From Gorsachius magnificus (lineage: Eukaryota > Chordata > Aves > Pelecaniformes > Ardeidae), in contig CM067081.1 in assembly GCA_034008185.1 (NCBI GenBank), forward strand, positions 31,680,806 to 31,744,805: a stretch of 64,000 bases of DNA. The letters run 5' to 3'. Below the pieces are notes generated by a model. It was not told the origin of the DNA. It searched no databases and saw only the letters and a list, made by a program, of their open reading frames with translations. This document shows, one piece after another, positions 51,120 to 64,000 of the stretch. Made by a program: the position numbers and the translations under genes. The first letter of the stretch is position 1. Each line of letters opens with the position of its first letter.

Positions 51120-51758
51120 AGACAAACAGGTTTATAAGGTTTATTTTCCATTGCACATACATGGATTATATACAAGTTAGTAACATAAGTTACTTCTTAA
51201 TTTTCTAAAAGATTGTTACAGCAAACACTTGCCATTTTAAAACATCGAGTCAGAAATCAATCTAAAAAGGTATATGTGACAGTATTTTAAAAACGAAAAC
51301 AAATTGCACTTTGTTAGGGAGAGTCAAATACAGGTTTGTCTATATGCTGTAACAAACTATATAGCAGGTAATATTACAGTTAGAAGTAGCTCTCGCAGTC
51401 CATTTGTACATTAATAATTCTTTTCAATTTTACTTAATTAAAAACTGGTGGATATTTCAAAGACTTTCTTCTTCTTCCTAGTATTCAAGATTCATCACAT
51501 GAAATGCACTAGCAACTAAGTCTTTATACAATTGCTATTCATACATAAGAAGAACACCACACCTGAAAATAAGGAAAAAACTAAAACATATTGATTTTAC
51601 ATATATCATGAGATGAAAAGTATGGAAGGTGTTCAGCAATAAAGCCCTGTCCACTACTTACATAAAAGAAGATTTTGAAAAATAATCACTGCACACGAAT
51701 ACAAAGGGTGGGGGTCATACTGTAGCTTTTAAGTCTCCTGGAACAGTAATATTCCTCA
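51120..51758 (-). other. ITM2B: ITM2B 3' UTR
   Basis: Non-coding sequence following the TAA stop at 51,759-51,761. The first good minus-strand AATAAA is at 51,140-51,145, which would give a 3' UTR of about 640 nt ending near 51,120. Confidence 0.75.
51140..51145 (-). terminator. ITM2B: ITM2B poly(A) signal AATAAA
   Basis: Canonical AATAAA on the minus strand about 615 nt beyond the stop codon. GT-rich sequence (CCTGTTTGTC) follows 10-25 nt downstream, as expected for a cleavage site. Confidence 0.7.
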
Positions 51759-51847
51759 TTACTGTTCACAGATGAGTGTTTCCATAGCAAACCTGTTCTC
51801 AAAGTGTCGAATCTTTCGGCAATTGACGGCTTCACGCTTCTGAATTC
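51759..51847 (-). CDS. ITM2B: ITM2B exon 6 (furin site and C-terminal peptide)
   Basis: Coding part of 89 bp including TAA. Acceptor AAACAG|GAATTC. It encodes IQKREAVNCRKIRHFENRFA then METLICEQ and stop. The furin site is I-Q-K-R before E-A. The released peptide would have 24 residues and keeps the two cysteines (NC… and …LIC) that form a loop in human Bri23. The ending C-E-Q replaces human C-S, making the peptide one residue longer. Confidence 0.97.
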
Positions 51848-52519
51848 CTGTTTGTATTGGTAAAGAACAATGGAGGGTAAACAGAAGAGGGGATGAGGTA
51901 CATCAGAGACATAATAGCTTTATATTTGCTATAGTAAGATGCCACCAGAAATCAGAACTACCCCTCCTTCGATCCCCCTCTCAGAGGAAATGCACGTAGG
52001 CACACACCCATACTTAGAAAATCAACAAGCAACCAATGAGCCTGAAGGTGCAGTGAACCACATTGCAGTACTGGTTTAGTTAAAACCAACCTGCCAACCC
52101 CCCCCACTGGCTAGTTTTAACCCAGATCAGTTCCCAATCTCCCTCTCTGCATATGTCTGCAAAAACGCTTGTGGGGATACAAGAGAGGGAACAGCAAAAG
52201 AATAAATGGCTATAGGCAAAAAGGAGTGGGCTAGCAGTATTTAATCATCATCATCTTGGAATAGGATAAAGACACATTTAAACCAAATTTTAGCCAAGCT
52301 AACGCTCACTGCCAACCTAAGCTCATAATTTATTATCATAGGATCAACATCCTGAATTTTCAATTGGATTTTGCTATTAAGATCTTTTCATTTTTTATAA
52401 AAATAATTTAGAACTATGTTTAAATGCGTTTCTTTTCCTTGTTTTCCCAAGCAGTCAGGTCCAACAATATGACTAAAGCAATTAAATTGCTTCAGTGTGC
52501 ACTTGCGTCATACACAGTC

Positions 52520-52550
<31 letters not shown>

Positions 52551-53132
52551 GTCGAGTAAAATCTGAGTGAAAATTTTAAGGCAGTATTTAATAGCTTGTC
52601 AAGACTCTTCCAAACGAGGTTTTTCAAGCATTTTCCATGAAGGAATGCCAACCACTACAATTCTCCTGTGAAGACAACTCTTATTCACATTTCACTTATG
52701 CAAATAGGAAGTTGTGGACTAATTTACAGATGGCTTTAATGACAAGAAGAACCTACAATTCTGTACTTGGACTACAAGACTATGGCTTCTCTTCAAAGGG
52801 TTTTTTTGGTTTTGGGGAGGGTGGGTCAAGAAACAAGATTAAAGAAAAGCATCGACGAAAGCTCGAACCCCAGAAGAACATACCCATGCATACCCACATA
52901 TTTAGCAGCTCCTAGCTCACTGGGGCCTTCAGCACTTTGCACAATAAAATGATTTATTTCCATACCTACACGGAAAATATCAGACGTACTTAAGCCCACA
53001 GAGCCGGTTACTGCAATAAGCAGCCCTTGCTTTAATAAGAGTCATTCCTCTCAACACAATCAAGCCTATTTATTGAACTCAAGTGGCATTGAACCTTCTG
53101 CCAACACAAAAGATCACAGGAGGAACATTTAC
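51848..53132 (-). other. ITM2B: ITM2B intron 5
   Basis: A 1.3-kb intron with an A27 run at 52,520-52,546; nothing else is recognised. Confidence 0.85.
52520..52546. repeat. A27 homopolymer
   Basis: An uninterrupted run of 27 A in ITM2B intron 5, with no recognisable retroposon attached. Confidence 0.9.
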
Positions 53133-53283
53133 CTTTCATGGCTTCTTTGTGCTGTAGTTTATAGGTTTCCTTGCCACGGCAGAGGCGGTAAATAAAGAAT
53201 CCCAGCTGATCCACATTTTCAATGCGATCGGTAACAATCATCTGTTCATGAATCAAATAGGACTGAGGCAAATATGTTCCAGC
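53133..53283 (-). CDS. ITM2B: ITM2B exon 5 (BRICHOS, C-terminal half)
   Basis: 151 bp, phase 0 to phase 1. Acceptor CAACAG|GCTGGA, donor GAAAG|GTAAAT. It encodes AGTYLPQSYLIHEQMIVTDR then IENVDQLGFFIYRLCRGKET and YKLQHKEAMK. The Cys in YRLC is the second of the conserved BRICHOS pair. Confidence 0.98.
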
Positions 53284-54550
53284 CTGTTGAACAAAAATAT
53301 AACAGCTCTGTCAAACAGCTCTTCGTGGTCTAAGTACACAAGAAACACTTTGCAATGTGTTTCTTTAACATGGCTGTGACACATCTTGTTTGAATTCTTT
53401 CAAAATATGTATTACCCACAGAATTTCATTCTAAATGTGCAAACGTGACCGCACTGCACTACAGAAATACATAACAGTTATATTCAAAAAGGTCACGAAA
53501 CTTCCACTGATGCAAACGTCCACAGCCCTCCTGCTACAGTAACGTTAGTCTTCAGTGGAGAAGAAACGTTTCCTTCCAGGAGCACCCACTGTCACAGATC
53601 ACTCCTGCACTTACCGTCCAAAGTTTTCGCTTTGTTAACAACAGCCCAACGGACCTCAGTGGGAGCTACTCCCAAATAGGAGCTGGTAGAAGCATGCTCT
53701 ACATGGAGATACTCTTGCTGACGAAGATACTCCAGCTGCAGCCCACGGGGTTTGGGAAGCCCTGAACATGTTCACAGTGTGGGTCACAACTCTCAGGCCA
53801 GATGAGACCATCTAGCCCCATAAATTATTACAGTGACTCCCACAACTGTCTATATGGACAGGTATTAGAAAGTCGTGGTGGTCTATCAGGTGTTTTAAGG
53901 CAATGCACTGAAAAAGGGAAGAGCTATGACGACAAACAAAGGTTTCCCAAGCCTTCTCTAGTCCCTTCAGTGTTATTTTGCCACAGCTGAAACGATAGAG
54001 GAACCCGGCCCTGTGCACACCTCACTGTACACAGCTGAAGATGCACATACTTTTCTATCAGCCAATTTCCTAATACCGCCACTGGTAAATAATCATCAGC
54101 TTCTTTGAAGTATTACTTAATTTAAGAAATCCTGTTAGTGTGGTTCTAAATTATGTCAGTAGAGAAGGTATTGCTTGCTTTCTAAAAATAAAGTGATCAC
54201 TTATTATGGAAACAAATTCAGCTTCTGTGGCAAAAGATCACTGTATTTTTATTGACAATAAACAACTTGAAATTTCCATTGCAAAACAAGACTGCCTTTT
54301 CAGTCCAAGCGACATTTTGAGAAGAAGCTGATTAAATGCTATTATTTTCAGTAAAGAAAGAAAGGACTGTATAAAATTCACTTTAAATTATGAAAGTTTT
54401 CTTCAGCATGATGGAGGAAAACAACAGCAACTGTTTTTCTTTAAATAAGAGCTTAGAGGACTTGACACTCCCAAATTATCTGACTCATTATTTGGTAATT
54501 AAAATTACTGTAAATTACTGTATCTTAACCCTTGGTCTCTCAAATTTCAG

Positions 54551-54805
54551 GATAGACCCCCAAGGGAGCCCCAGAGTAAAGCGGCAGTGCAGGGCACCAG
54601 CAGGGTGGGCAGTGGTGCTGAGGACTTGGGACAGCCTGCGAGGACGCTCCTGGGCTCGTGCCCTCCAAACTGCAGGACCTCCAGGACCTCCTGGACCACC
54701 CCCCAGACCCAGCCTCCTCATCCCTCCCAGGGGACACAAGAGGAGGAGGAGCTCAGTACAGGAAAGTCCTCTGCCCAGCTGCTGCAGGAGCAATTACTTG
54801 CATAG
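54551..54805 (+). other. GC-rich exon-like block of unknown nature
   Basis: A GC-rich segment of about 250 bp stands out in AT-rich intron sequence. On the plus strand it follows an acceptor-like tract (TTGGTCTCTCAAATTTCAG) and carries an 84-codon frame ending in TAG at 54,803-54,805. The frame reads DRPPREPQSKAAVQGTSRVG early and EEEELSTGKSSAQLLQEQLL before the final Ala and stop. The opposite strand and other frames are also open, so coding is unproven. I do not recognise the peptide. It could be a lineage-specific exon, an old retroposed fragment or chance GC-rich sequence. Confidence 0.25.
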
Positions 54806-56882
54806 CCACAAATATCGTCATCTTTGAGAAGTCCTGTGCATCGCATTCAGTTAAAATTGGCCCGTTGGCTCAACACAGGAATGAGGTGGATGAACACATA
54901 CGGGTTTCAGCCCTGTTTCCCAAGGAAAGGAGGCCTTTCACTGGCTTCATATTCAAGCAAACTGTATCAATATATAGAAATGTCATTCTTTAGGCTTTTT
55001 TTAAAAAACAGAACAGCCCAGAGCACCTCCATTTTCACAAAATGCCCTCTGCATGTATTCAAGTGTTCATTTTAATGAAATGAGCACTTTAATTTCATAC
55101 ATTTTTTTCCTTGTGCAACGAGCATGACTGCAGGACAGTGAAAAGAAATTTACTCACTTTGTGCATCTGCAGAGTGGTTTCCCAAATTTCAGTTACAAAA
55201 CATTTAGCCTGATTTTCTGAGACATCAAATGCCCACAGCTTTTTGTTAATACAATGAGAATTAAACAGATGTCTCGTAAAATTAGGGCACTCACTGTCGG
55301 GGACAATGATCAAAACAGTTTGCTTTTGCACAGATTTTCAATTAAATGTGTGATGCCTGGTTATCCTCTTACTTGTCAACCAAGCATATTTGATTTAGCG
55401 CTAATGACAAACTAGGAAATTAACAGATTTTAATAGTGGAATTTGTGTGAACTAAAAATGGAAACAAAACAGCATAAAGCAAAATAATATGGGGTCACTG
55501 AGTTTTACAGACACCACCTCATCCTTAGGTACAGGAAAACAAAATGTAGTTAAATAGCCAGTCTCAAAATAGGCAGCAAAAAAGCAGCAGAGGACTTACT
55601 TGTGAAGTCATTTTTCACATGAAATATATTTATATACATGAACCACTCAGAAATGGCTAAAATGGTTCCTGGAGTACTAATTCCAAAGCCTTGTTTGAAA
55701 GGTGCAAACCCAAAGATGGTATTAACAAATCTAAAGTTAATAAAGCCCTGTAAAATAAAATTTAAAACAGTCTCTCCTAATCTTAGACATAAGTTAGCTT
55801 ATCAGCTCTTTTCCCCACCCAGAGTGTTTTGCTGTTCTGTAAAGAAACCAGAAGGCTGAAAACCAAGGTAAGTACTATTTAAACCTGCATTAAAAGCATA
55901 CATATTTAAGTGTTACCAAAAAAAATAAAGATAAAAATGATTCATATTACATTAGTAAGAGACCCCATTAGATTATCTACTTTGGCCTCCTCAATTTCAC
56001 AGGCCATTACGTTTCACCCAGTTACTAGTACTAACAGAACAGCGTGTCCCCGTGGTGGCGACAAGCCAGCCAGCACCAGCCCCACAAGCCCAGCAGTAGT
56101 GTTCCATTATCAAACCCTGCTGGGAAGCGATTTGGAGCTTCCACAACATTATACTGCATGTTCGTTTGTTCAGCGATTGTGGTATCTCGGTCCTTTCCGT
56201 AGTCCTTGGTTTTAAGGACCATGAGTCTTGTTCTGAAGGTCTGGTGCTTGCAGAACCAGGAATCTGGCTACACTAAAACCCCTCTTGCTTAAATGGGCTT
56301 TGTTAATCATACAATCCACATCCTGAGCACTCCGACAAAACCACCCTGGAAACAGGAAGATCCACCTTAAGGCTGCTGGACGGCTCATGAACTCGCATGC
56401 AGCGCTAGTCCATCACAGGTCGTGCCACATCTCATTTCCCTGAGCACGCGCAGTGGACCCGACACACCTCATGTACATCACCCTCAAGCCACTGGATCAG
56501 TTCAAAGCAGGAGCCAACCATCGGGCTTTAAACAATGCCCACGTTAAAAGGATTCCCCAGTACACCTACTTCAAGCCTCTTGGCTAACCAGTCTTAGTCC
56601 AGTGGGTACATGCTTTATGGAAACTTTAGTCACAATGGATTATAAATTAAAAAACACAGAGTACTATCAAAGAGTCCAGGTACACCACATCTATGCAATT
56701 TTGTCAGCCAAATTTGTAGCACTGAAGAATAAAATCAGGTTTGTTTGCCTTCCTCTGAATTAATAATTCCTTCATGATTGTAGTTAATGAAATAAGAAGG
56801 TTATAGACTTTCTTCTCTGTTTGCAAAGATCTCTAGCGATCAGTTAATTCTAACACATGCGCCTTGTGTGAATGTCAGAGTT

Positions 56883-56918
56883 GGGGGGGGGGGGCAGGAA
56901 AAAAAAAAAAAAAAAAAA
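56883..56918. repeat. G12 tract followed by A20 tract
   Basis: Twelve G, then CAGG, then twenty A on the plus strand, close to the exon 4 donor side of ITM2B intron 4. Simple sequence. Confidence 0.85.
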
Positions 56919-56950
56919 TTTCTGATTTTCCCTGTCTTAATAACAAATTA

Positions 56951-59116
<2,166 letters not shown>

Positions 59117-59323
59117 CCGGTGGAAGTCATGGACGATATCAGCAGGATCACTATCAGCAAACTCAGGGACTGGCACACTGATAAACTCAACATCTTCCTC
59201 CTCCAGGATCTGAATATTTTGCTCAATCGTGTGGTAGCGAGCACTCTGAGCCTCTGCCCCAGGCTCAGGTAAACTTAAGCCATCTTCAATGTACTTTATT
59301 CCACAGAAATACACACCACCCTG
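59117..59323 (-). CDS. ITM2B: ITM2B exon 3 (linker to BRICHOS), tandem acceptor
   Basis: 207 bp when the upstream acceptor is used (TTTTTAG|CAGGGT); the donor is CACCGG|GTAAGA. A second AG three bases on (CAG|GGTGGT) would give 204 bp starting at 59,320. The longer form aligns residue for residue with human (69 codons). It encodes QGGVYFCGIKYIEDGLSLPE, PGAEAQSARYHTIEQNIQIL, EEEDVEFISVPVPEFADSDP and ADIVHDFHR. Confidence 0.97.
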
Positions 59324-61420
59324 CTAAAAATAGTAAACAACCCAGCAACAAAACATCAGTAGCCATGTTAGAAGTTTAAAACTAATATTCTCAAAGCACT
59401 GCAGAGAAGGAAAACTTGTCAGACTAGATGAAATGTTTTCCCTTTAATTTGATTCATACACCAAAGTAGAAGCCAGTTGCTATCTACAACAGGACCATGG
59501 GTAAAACCTTGATTGTACTGAACCCAGAGGGAGTCCTTCCCTTGAATTCAAGGACAACAGGATCCCAAAAGCAGGTTCATAAAATCTAGTCTTCATTTTG
59601 CATCCATTATCTGTGGCACATTGCATCTTATTTTTAGAAAGAAGACGAAGTTCCTAGGTCTATATGCATGCATATTATTATTATATTATGATTTAACTGC
59701 ACTCAATAATTACCATTTAAGACACTGAAATTGATCATCTGTATCACCTTTAAAAAGCAAATCTAACATTGAATTTGGTCCTGCTTGCAGCAGGGGGATG
59801 ATTTCAAGAGTTTCCTTCCAACCTCAATTATTCTGTGAAGTTGCTTAGTTTTGGAAGGCCTCAGAAGTTTTGAAAGTCATTCTCTTAAAATAAATTATTT
59901 CTTTTTCTGAATAGTTTTGAAAGACAAAAAGGTAATAAAAAGAATTTAAAACGACCAGTTTGGGTCCTTCTGTCACAGGACACATAGCAGGTTAACTAAG
60001 TTAAGGGTAAAATAAAGTCCTGAGTCAGAGGAAGTCATATACCAAATTTATAGGCCAGACAGCTTTAGAAACATACAACTTATGCATACGCACATGCCAT
60101 CAATTTAAAGTTTTACATCGGAAGCATGTCTTCGGTGCAAAGTTAGCTCAATTCCTGAATGTTTCCCTCACCCAGATCTGACTCATGAACAAGTACCACA
60201 GGTTTGAATTGAACGGCACTTTCAACTTCAGCTAGCTGGCAGGTGAAAGGTGGAGCACCATGGTTCTAAGCATGGATGAAACATGCATTAGTAATACAGC
60301 AGGCCTTCAGCTACTCTGAGCGTGTTAATCTACCAAGATATGCTACACCGTTAAGCATCATTGGCAACACTACCGCTCCCCTGTAAATTAGGTTAACATG
60401 ATAGCCAAAGAGACCATAAACTGCAAGTTCAGCTAGAATTTCTCATATTTAATCACTTTGACTTCCACATTAGCAGCTACCAAAATGGGGGCAGGGGGAA
60501 AAATCCTGGTAGCAGGGACAAGAACACATAATTTCTTCCTTATAATTAGGTGCACTGACCAGTGGGCTAGAGGGATTCCTGTTTTGCTTATACTCTCCCT
60601 TTCTGATCCTGTGAATCTTGCAACCCTGGCAGTTTCTGACGGAGGGAAGGTGTGCTCACCCCACTTGGGCAACAGCCCAGCACAGCCAGCGCTGCCCAGT
60701 GACAATTCCCCCTGAGGAAGACAATATTTAACTCTGATCTCCCATGTTTCAGGTAAATGCTCCAATTCCCCAGCACCGCCGCCTTCACAGGGCTCCTCTC
60801 GCAGCCGTGCCATTTGTTAAAGTCTGAAAATACATTTTGTCAGAGGTCTAATCTTGTCAGCGTGGATTAGACTTGACAGAGCATGTTTAACTGCATTGAC
60901 TGTGCTCCTCCCAAGTCCCCTGCGGGGCCTGTATTTCTTATCCCTGTGGAGGCTAGGAAGGAGGAGAGTCACTGTGCTGCTTTGACAAGCAGTCCCTTTC
61001 CTGTGCATTAGCAGGACCACACGCGTCTAGGAAATGTGGGGTCAAACAAGGAGGTGTTCAAGGGGTTAATCCACCTCCAGTATTCAGCACTCCCAAACAG
61101 GAGAGAGGGCAGGTGAAAATCTGGGACACCACTAGGGTTCCTAAACCCAAGTCCTATTTAGATGTAATCCTTTCTCTGCAAAGTAAGGTTTTCAAAGGTA
61201 CCGCTCCCTTTTATTTACCAGCTTTGCTCCTGCCCTCCTCTGCTGCTAGGTAACTTCAGAGCAGGGCATACACTTTGCCTTTAGAAAAACTGAAGTTTTG
61301 GAAAGAAAAAAAAAGTAGAAAGGCTATTTGGTTTAGTCTGTTGCTTCTCTTCCCTCTTCTAAATGTAAGGCATAACAGAGAAAAACACAACCCTCCCATA
61401 ACAAAATGTATTTGGCTTAC
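59324..61420 (-). other. ITM2B: ITM2B intron 2
   Basis: A 2.1-kb intron with a CR1 tail at 59,762-59,838. A 126-codon minus-strand open frame (60,433-60,813) has no recognisable domain and is probably chance. Confidence 0.85.
59762..59838 (+). mobile_element. CR1 LINE 3' tail remnant
   Basis: AACATTGAATTTGGTCCTGC, then GCAGGGGGATGATTTCAAGA and TTCCTTCCAACCTCAATTAT followed by TCTGTGA. This is the diverged CR1 3' terminal pattern in plus orientation, in ITM2B intron 2. Confidence 0.75.
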
Positions 61421-61549
61421 CTGGAATGCAAAATACTTGTACAGATAGGCACCACCCAGGATCACACCAGCCAGCATAAAGGCCAATCCAAAGCACATGC
61501 ACCAGCACCAGGCCCTCCTCTGCCCAACAGGCACAGCATCCTCAGGGTC
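61421..61549 (-). CDS. ITM2B: ITM2B exon 2 (transmembrane segment)
   Basis: 129 bp (43 codons, human length), phase 0 at both ends. Acceptor TTGCAG|GACCCT, donor TTCCAG|GTAAGC. It encodes DPEDAVPVGQRRAWCWCMCF, GLAFMLAGVILGGAYLYKYF then AFQ. The hydrophobic signal-anchor (CMCFGLAFMLAGVILGGAYL) after a basic R-R-A-W is that of a type II membrane protein and is identical to human over most of its length. Confidence 0.98.
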
Positions 61550-64000
61550 CTGCAATCCATCAGAGAGACCTTCAACACACTGTTCCAAAGACACATATGA
61601 CAGCAGACTTCAGGCCCAGCAAGTACAAACACTGCATCTATCAGAAAAGCCTATGCACCCTTTATCATAATTGTTTGGAAACATATTTATTTGGTAAAGT
61701 TTAAAACAGATCTATTGAAGCTGAGGTTTAGGAAAACTTGTACTAACAGTCACTTTTAATGCCATTGTCACTGACTAAATCAGCAGACTTAAGTCTTAAA
61801 GAAGAGAAAAATATAACAAGATCTCCTGAGATACCTAATAACGCACAGTGAACCACTTTACAGATTGCAGACAGAAAAATACCTGTTCTCAGGCAACCTC
61901 CATGCAACAACAGCAGAGAGAGGAAGTCAATTCAGAAAGGTCAGATTCTTTTTTTATCTTGGTATATGCAATTTAAGTGAACCTGAAGAACCAACAAAAG
62001 ATCAAAGGCAATAAGAACAGCAAAATATATCCTTTCCTATGTTGTTCCATCACGAAGAAAGAGACTTTACCACCTCTTTGCTGGCAGAATAATAAGAGCG
62101 GGAAAGAAAAAAAAGATGCTTTATAAGTTGTAGTTAAGAAAGTTTTCTGCTCTAAGACAGCATTGGCTATGCCTCACTATCTGCTGTGCATGTTATGCTA
62201 AAGGAAGGACAGGATGTGTCCCCCTTGGGGCACTAGTTTGCATAACCATGCAGTCCCCACAGGCATCCTAAGCAATAAAATGCTGCTTGCAAAATCCTTC
62301 CTCTATCAGCCACATCACAATGCTCTTTCTTCCCCCAAGTGTTTGCATAACTCACATCCAAAAAAAAAGAAGAAGAAAAAAAAACCAAACCCCTCTTCCA
62401 AGCCATGATAATCCTGGGAAAGTATCAGAATTCAAATAAATACAAACAATTCATTACCCCTTTGCAACCAAAAAAAAAAAAAAAAAAAAAGGGTAGCATG
62501 ATGACCAAGGGGAAATCCTTACAGTCAAATAAACAAAATATCCCAGACCAGAAAATGGAGGAAGAGCATGAGGGAAGTGCTTGAGAAGGCATCAACAGGT
62601 ACAGTTATCAGTCGATGTTCTGGCTCATGGGTGTTTTTTGCAGCATTTGCTGATTGCAATGACTTCCCACTTGAACAAAGTTGCGGGTGTAGTCCCCACG
62701 CTGCCTTGGTCCAGTGGGGATGGAATGCCCCTCATCTGGCCAAAGCCATCTAAGCAAGTCTGACACCAAATGGAAATGGGTCCCTCCCTGTAAATGATGG
62801 GGGAAAAGCAGCACTTCCTGAGAATGACTCATCCCAACCACCCCTGAGAGGGAGCAGTGGTCTTTTGGTGGGACTTCTTTACACTGATTATAGAGGCAGA
62901 TTCCTTGGTTAACAAACTAGGTACCTAATTCATAAGTAGCTAAAATTAGGTGATGTGAAACCCACCTTTACACTACACTGCAATTATCTTTCATACAGAA
63001 GTGGCAACGCAGCTTCTTTGCCAGGCAACGGCTGCCAAAACCCAGTTCAGAAATATTTAGAGTTGAACTCCACAGATATTTCACAGATTTTGTTTTATGT
63101 TATCTCACAAACTACCACTGTAAATCAGGTTGTGAAATCTCTATCTTTGGAGGTTTTCAAAACTTAACGAGACAAAGCCATGGCTGATCGTGCTTTGGCA
63201 ACCATCCTGGTTTCTAAAGGGAGGTTGGACCAGATGACTTCCAGAAGCCCCTTCCAACCAACATTTCTGGGATACATTAGAAGGCAAAGTGAGAGTGCCT
63301 AGAAAACAGTTGCCATGGACTGAGAAAGCAGAATGAAAAGACAAATAACAACTTCTAAAAGTTTTTACATTACTAACTATTTAAGGAATTCAGTGTAAAG
63401 AATTACAGGATTACTAGCTGCGTGGTTTTTAACCTGGCCGTTTGCAAAGACTGAGAATAGAATGTAATACCCATGGTAATCTAATTAACTTTCAGGTCAG
63501 GTTAAGATTCACTGTGGATTCTTCTATAAATCATCTCAATTATAAATCTAAACCAGGTAAAACAAGGATTTTTATTTTTATGTTGCCCTGTATCATTAGG
63601 TAACTATTTCCCCAGATATTTCAATGCATAAAGGACACCCAATTGAAACTTTTTAAAATAGCTGTCATTTAAACTGTTTTAAGTTAATGTCAGAAAAACG
63701 GATAGCAAAGTGGCTCTGGGATACAATGCCAAAACATTCCCTAGTGAAGAATATAAAGAGTATCTTTATTCCTTCTCAGCGCTGCTTTTATTTCCTCCCT
63801 TTTTTTTTTTTAACTCCAAGCAGAATTACCCATTAGTGGAATAACTGCCTCTTCCATTTTTACATCAGTCAGACTTACAAAATACGCACCTGGGAAATGG
63901 TGCAGAAAGCATACGCAGTGTGAACACCTACCTGGAAATGTGGATTAATGTCAAATTAATTTTGCACGGGCCACAAAAATAATCAGAAAAAGGAAAGTAA
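61550..64000 (-). other. ITM2B: ITM2B intron 1 (partial)
   Basis: AT-rich sequence upstream of exon 2, with no GC-rich first exon, so exon 1 and its promoter lie beyond the right edge. It contains an A21 run at 62,470-62,490 and a CR1 3' end at 63,145-63,275. Confidence 0.85.
63145..63275 (+). mobile_element. CR1 LINE 3' fragment
   Basis: GGAGGTTTTCAAAACTTAAC at the left and GGGAGGTTGGACCAGATGAC plus CCCCTTCCAACCAACATTTC at the right reproduce the CR1 3' UTR end in plus orientation. It is moderately diverged and lies in ITM2B intron 1. Confidence 0.85.

Noticed and set aside
54390..54827. 145-codon plus-strand open frame in ITM2B intron 4
   Set aside because: Its first third is AT-rich intron and its last part is read in a different frame from the exon-like 84-codon frame. 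No protein signature; the underlying GC-rich block is reported separately.
59117..59320. ITM2B exon 3 starting only at the downstream AG
   Set aside because: The downstream AG is usable, but the upstream one gives 69 codons that align without a gap to human exon 3, so the longer form is taken as primary.
60433..60813. 126-codon minus-strand open frame in ITM2B intron 2
   Set aside because: No recognised domain, no matching splice pattern and not part of ITM2B. A chance frame in a moderately GC-rich stretch.

Overview
The window is vertebrate nuclear DNA, almost certainly from a bird. It holds two multi-exon genes that are clearly recognisable, both read from the minus strand (right to left): RB1, the retinoblastoma pocket protein, and ITM2B, the BRI2/BRICHOS membrane protein. 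The avian assignment rests on short 3' tails of CR1 LINEs, an ERVL-like solo LTR of a type I know from bird genomes, and an ITM2B protein ending in C-E-Q, which matches my memory of the chicken protein and differs from the human C-S ending. There are no bacterial-type genes, operons or CRISPR arrays. Gene density is low: about 2.3 kb of coding exon in 64 kb.

Layout, left to right. 1-14,572 is part of RB1 intron 17; exon 18 onward lies off the left edge. 14,573-44,119 carries RB1 exons 17 down to 2. All have GT-AG splice sites and phases that join into one open frame of 1,570 coding bases (about 523 codons). This covers the N-terminal RbN domain and most of pocket A. Eleven of the sixteen exons have exactly the human length. 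Intron 7 contains a 577-bp solo LTR with a perfect 5-bp target duplication. About 44,000-44,960 is the RB1 CpG island. It has an ETS/CRE/E2F promoter module at 44,464-44,511 that resembles the human RB1 promoter. No ATG-started exon 1 can be found between that module and exon 2; a CTG-initiated candidate is described as a hypothesis. 45,000-51,100 is the intergenic gap. ITM2B follows: 3' UTR to about 51,120, exons 6 to 2 between 51,759 and 61,549, and intron 1 running off the right edge, with exon 1 outside the window.

The two genes lie head to tail, ITM2B upstream and RB1 downstream, the same order and orientation as in human. The ITM2B poly(A) signal is only about 6.7 kb from the RB1 promoter. 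RB1 is a nuclear cell-cycle repressor and ITM2B a type II membrane precursor; nothing in the sequence suggests a shared pathway, and the linkage is simply conserved synteny.

I found no convincing new biological system. The points most worth checking are the missing or non-ATG RB1 exon 1, the rearranged promoter module, the loss of one CDK site in RB1, a tandem NAGNAG acceptor and an altered C-terminal peptide in ITM2B, and a GC-rich exon-like block on the plus strand inside ITM2B intron 4. Human exon sizes, residue numbers and promoter sequence used for comparison are from memory; no alignment or database search was run.
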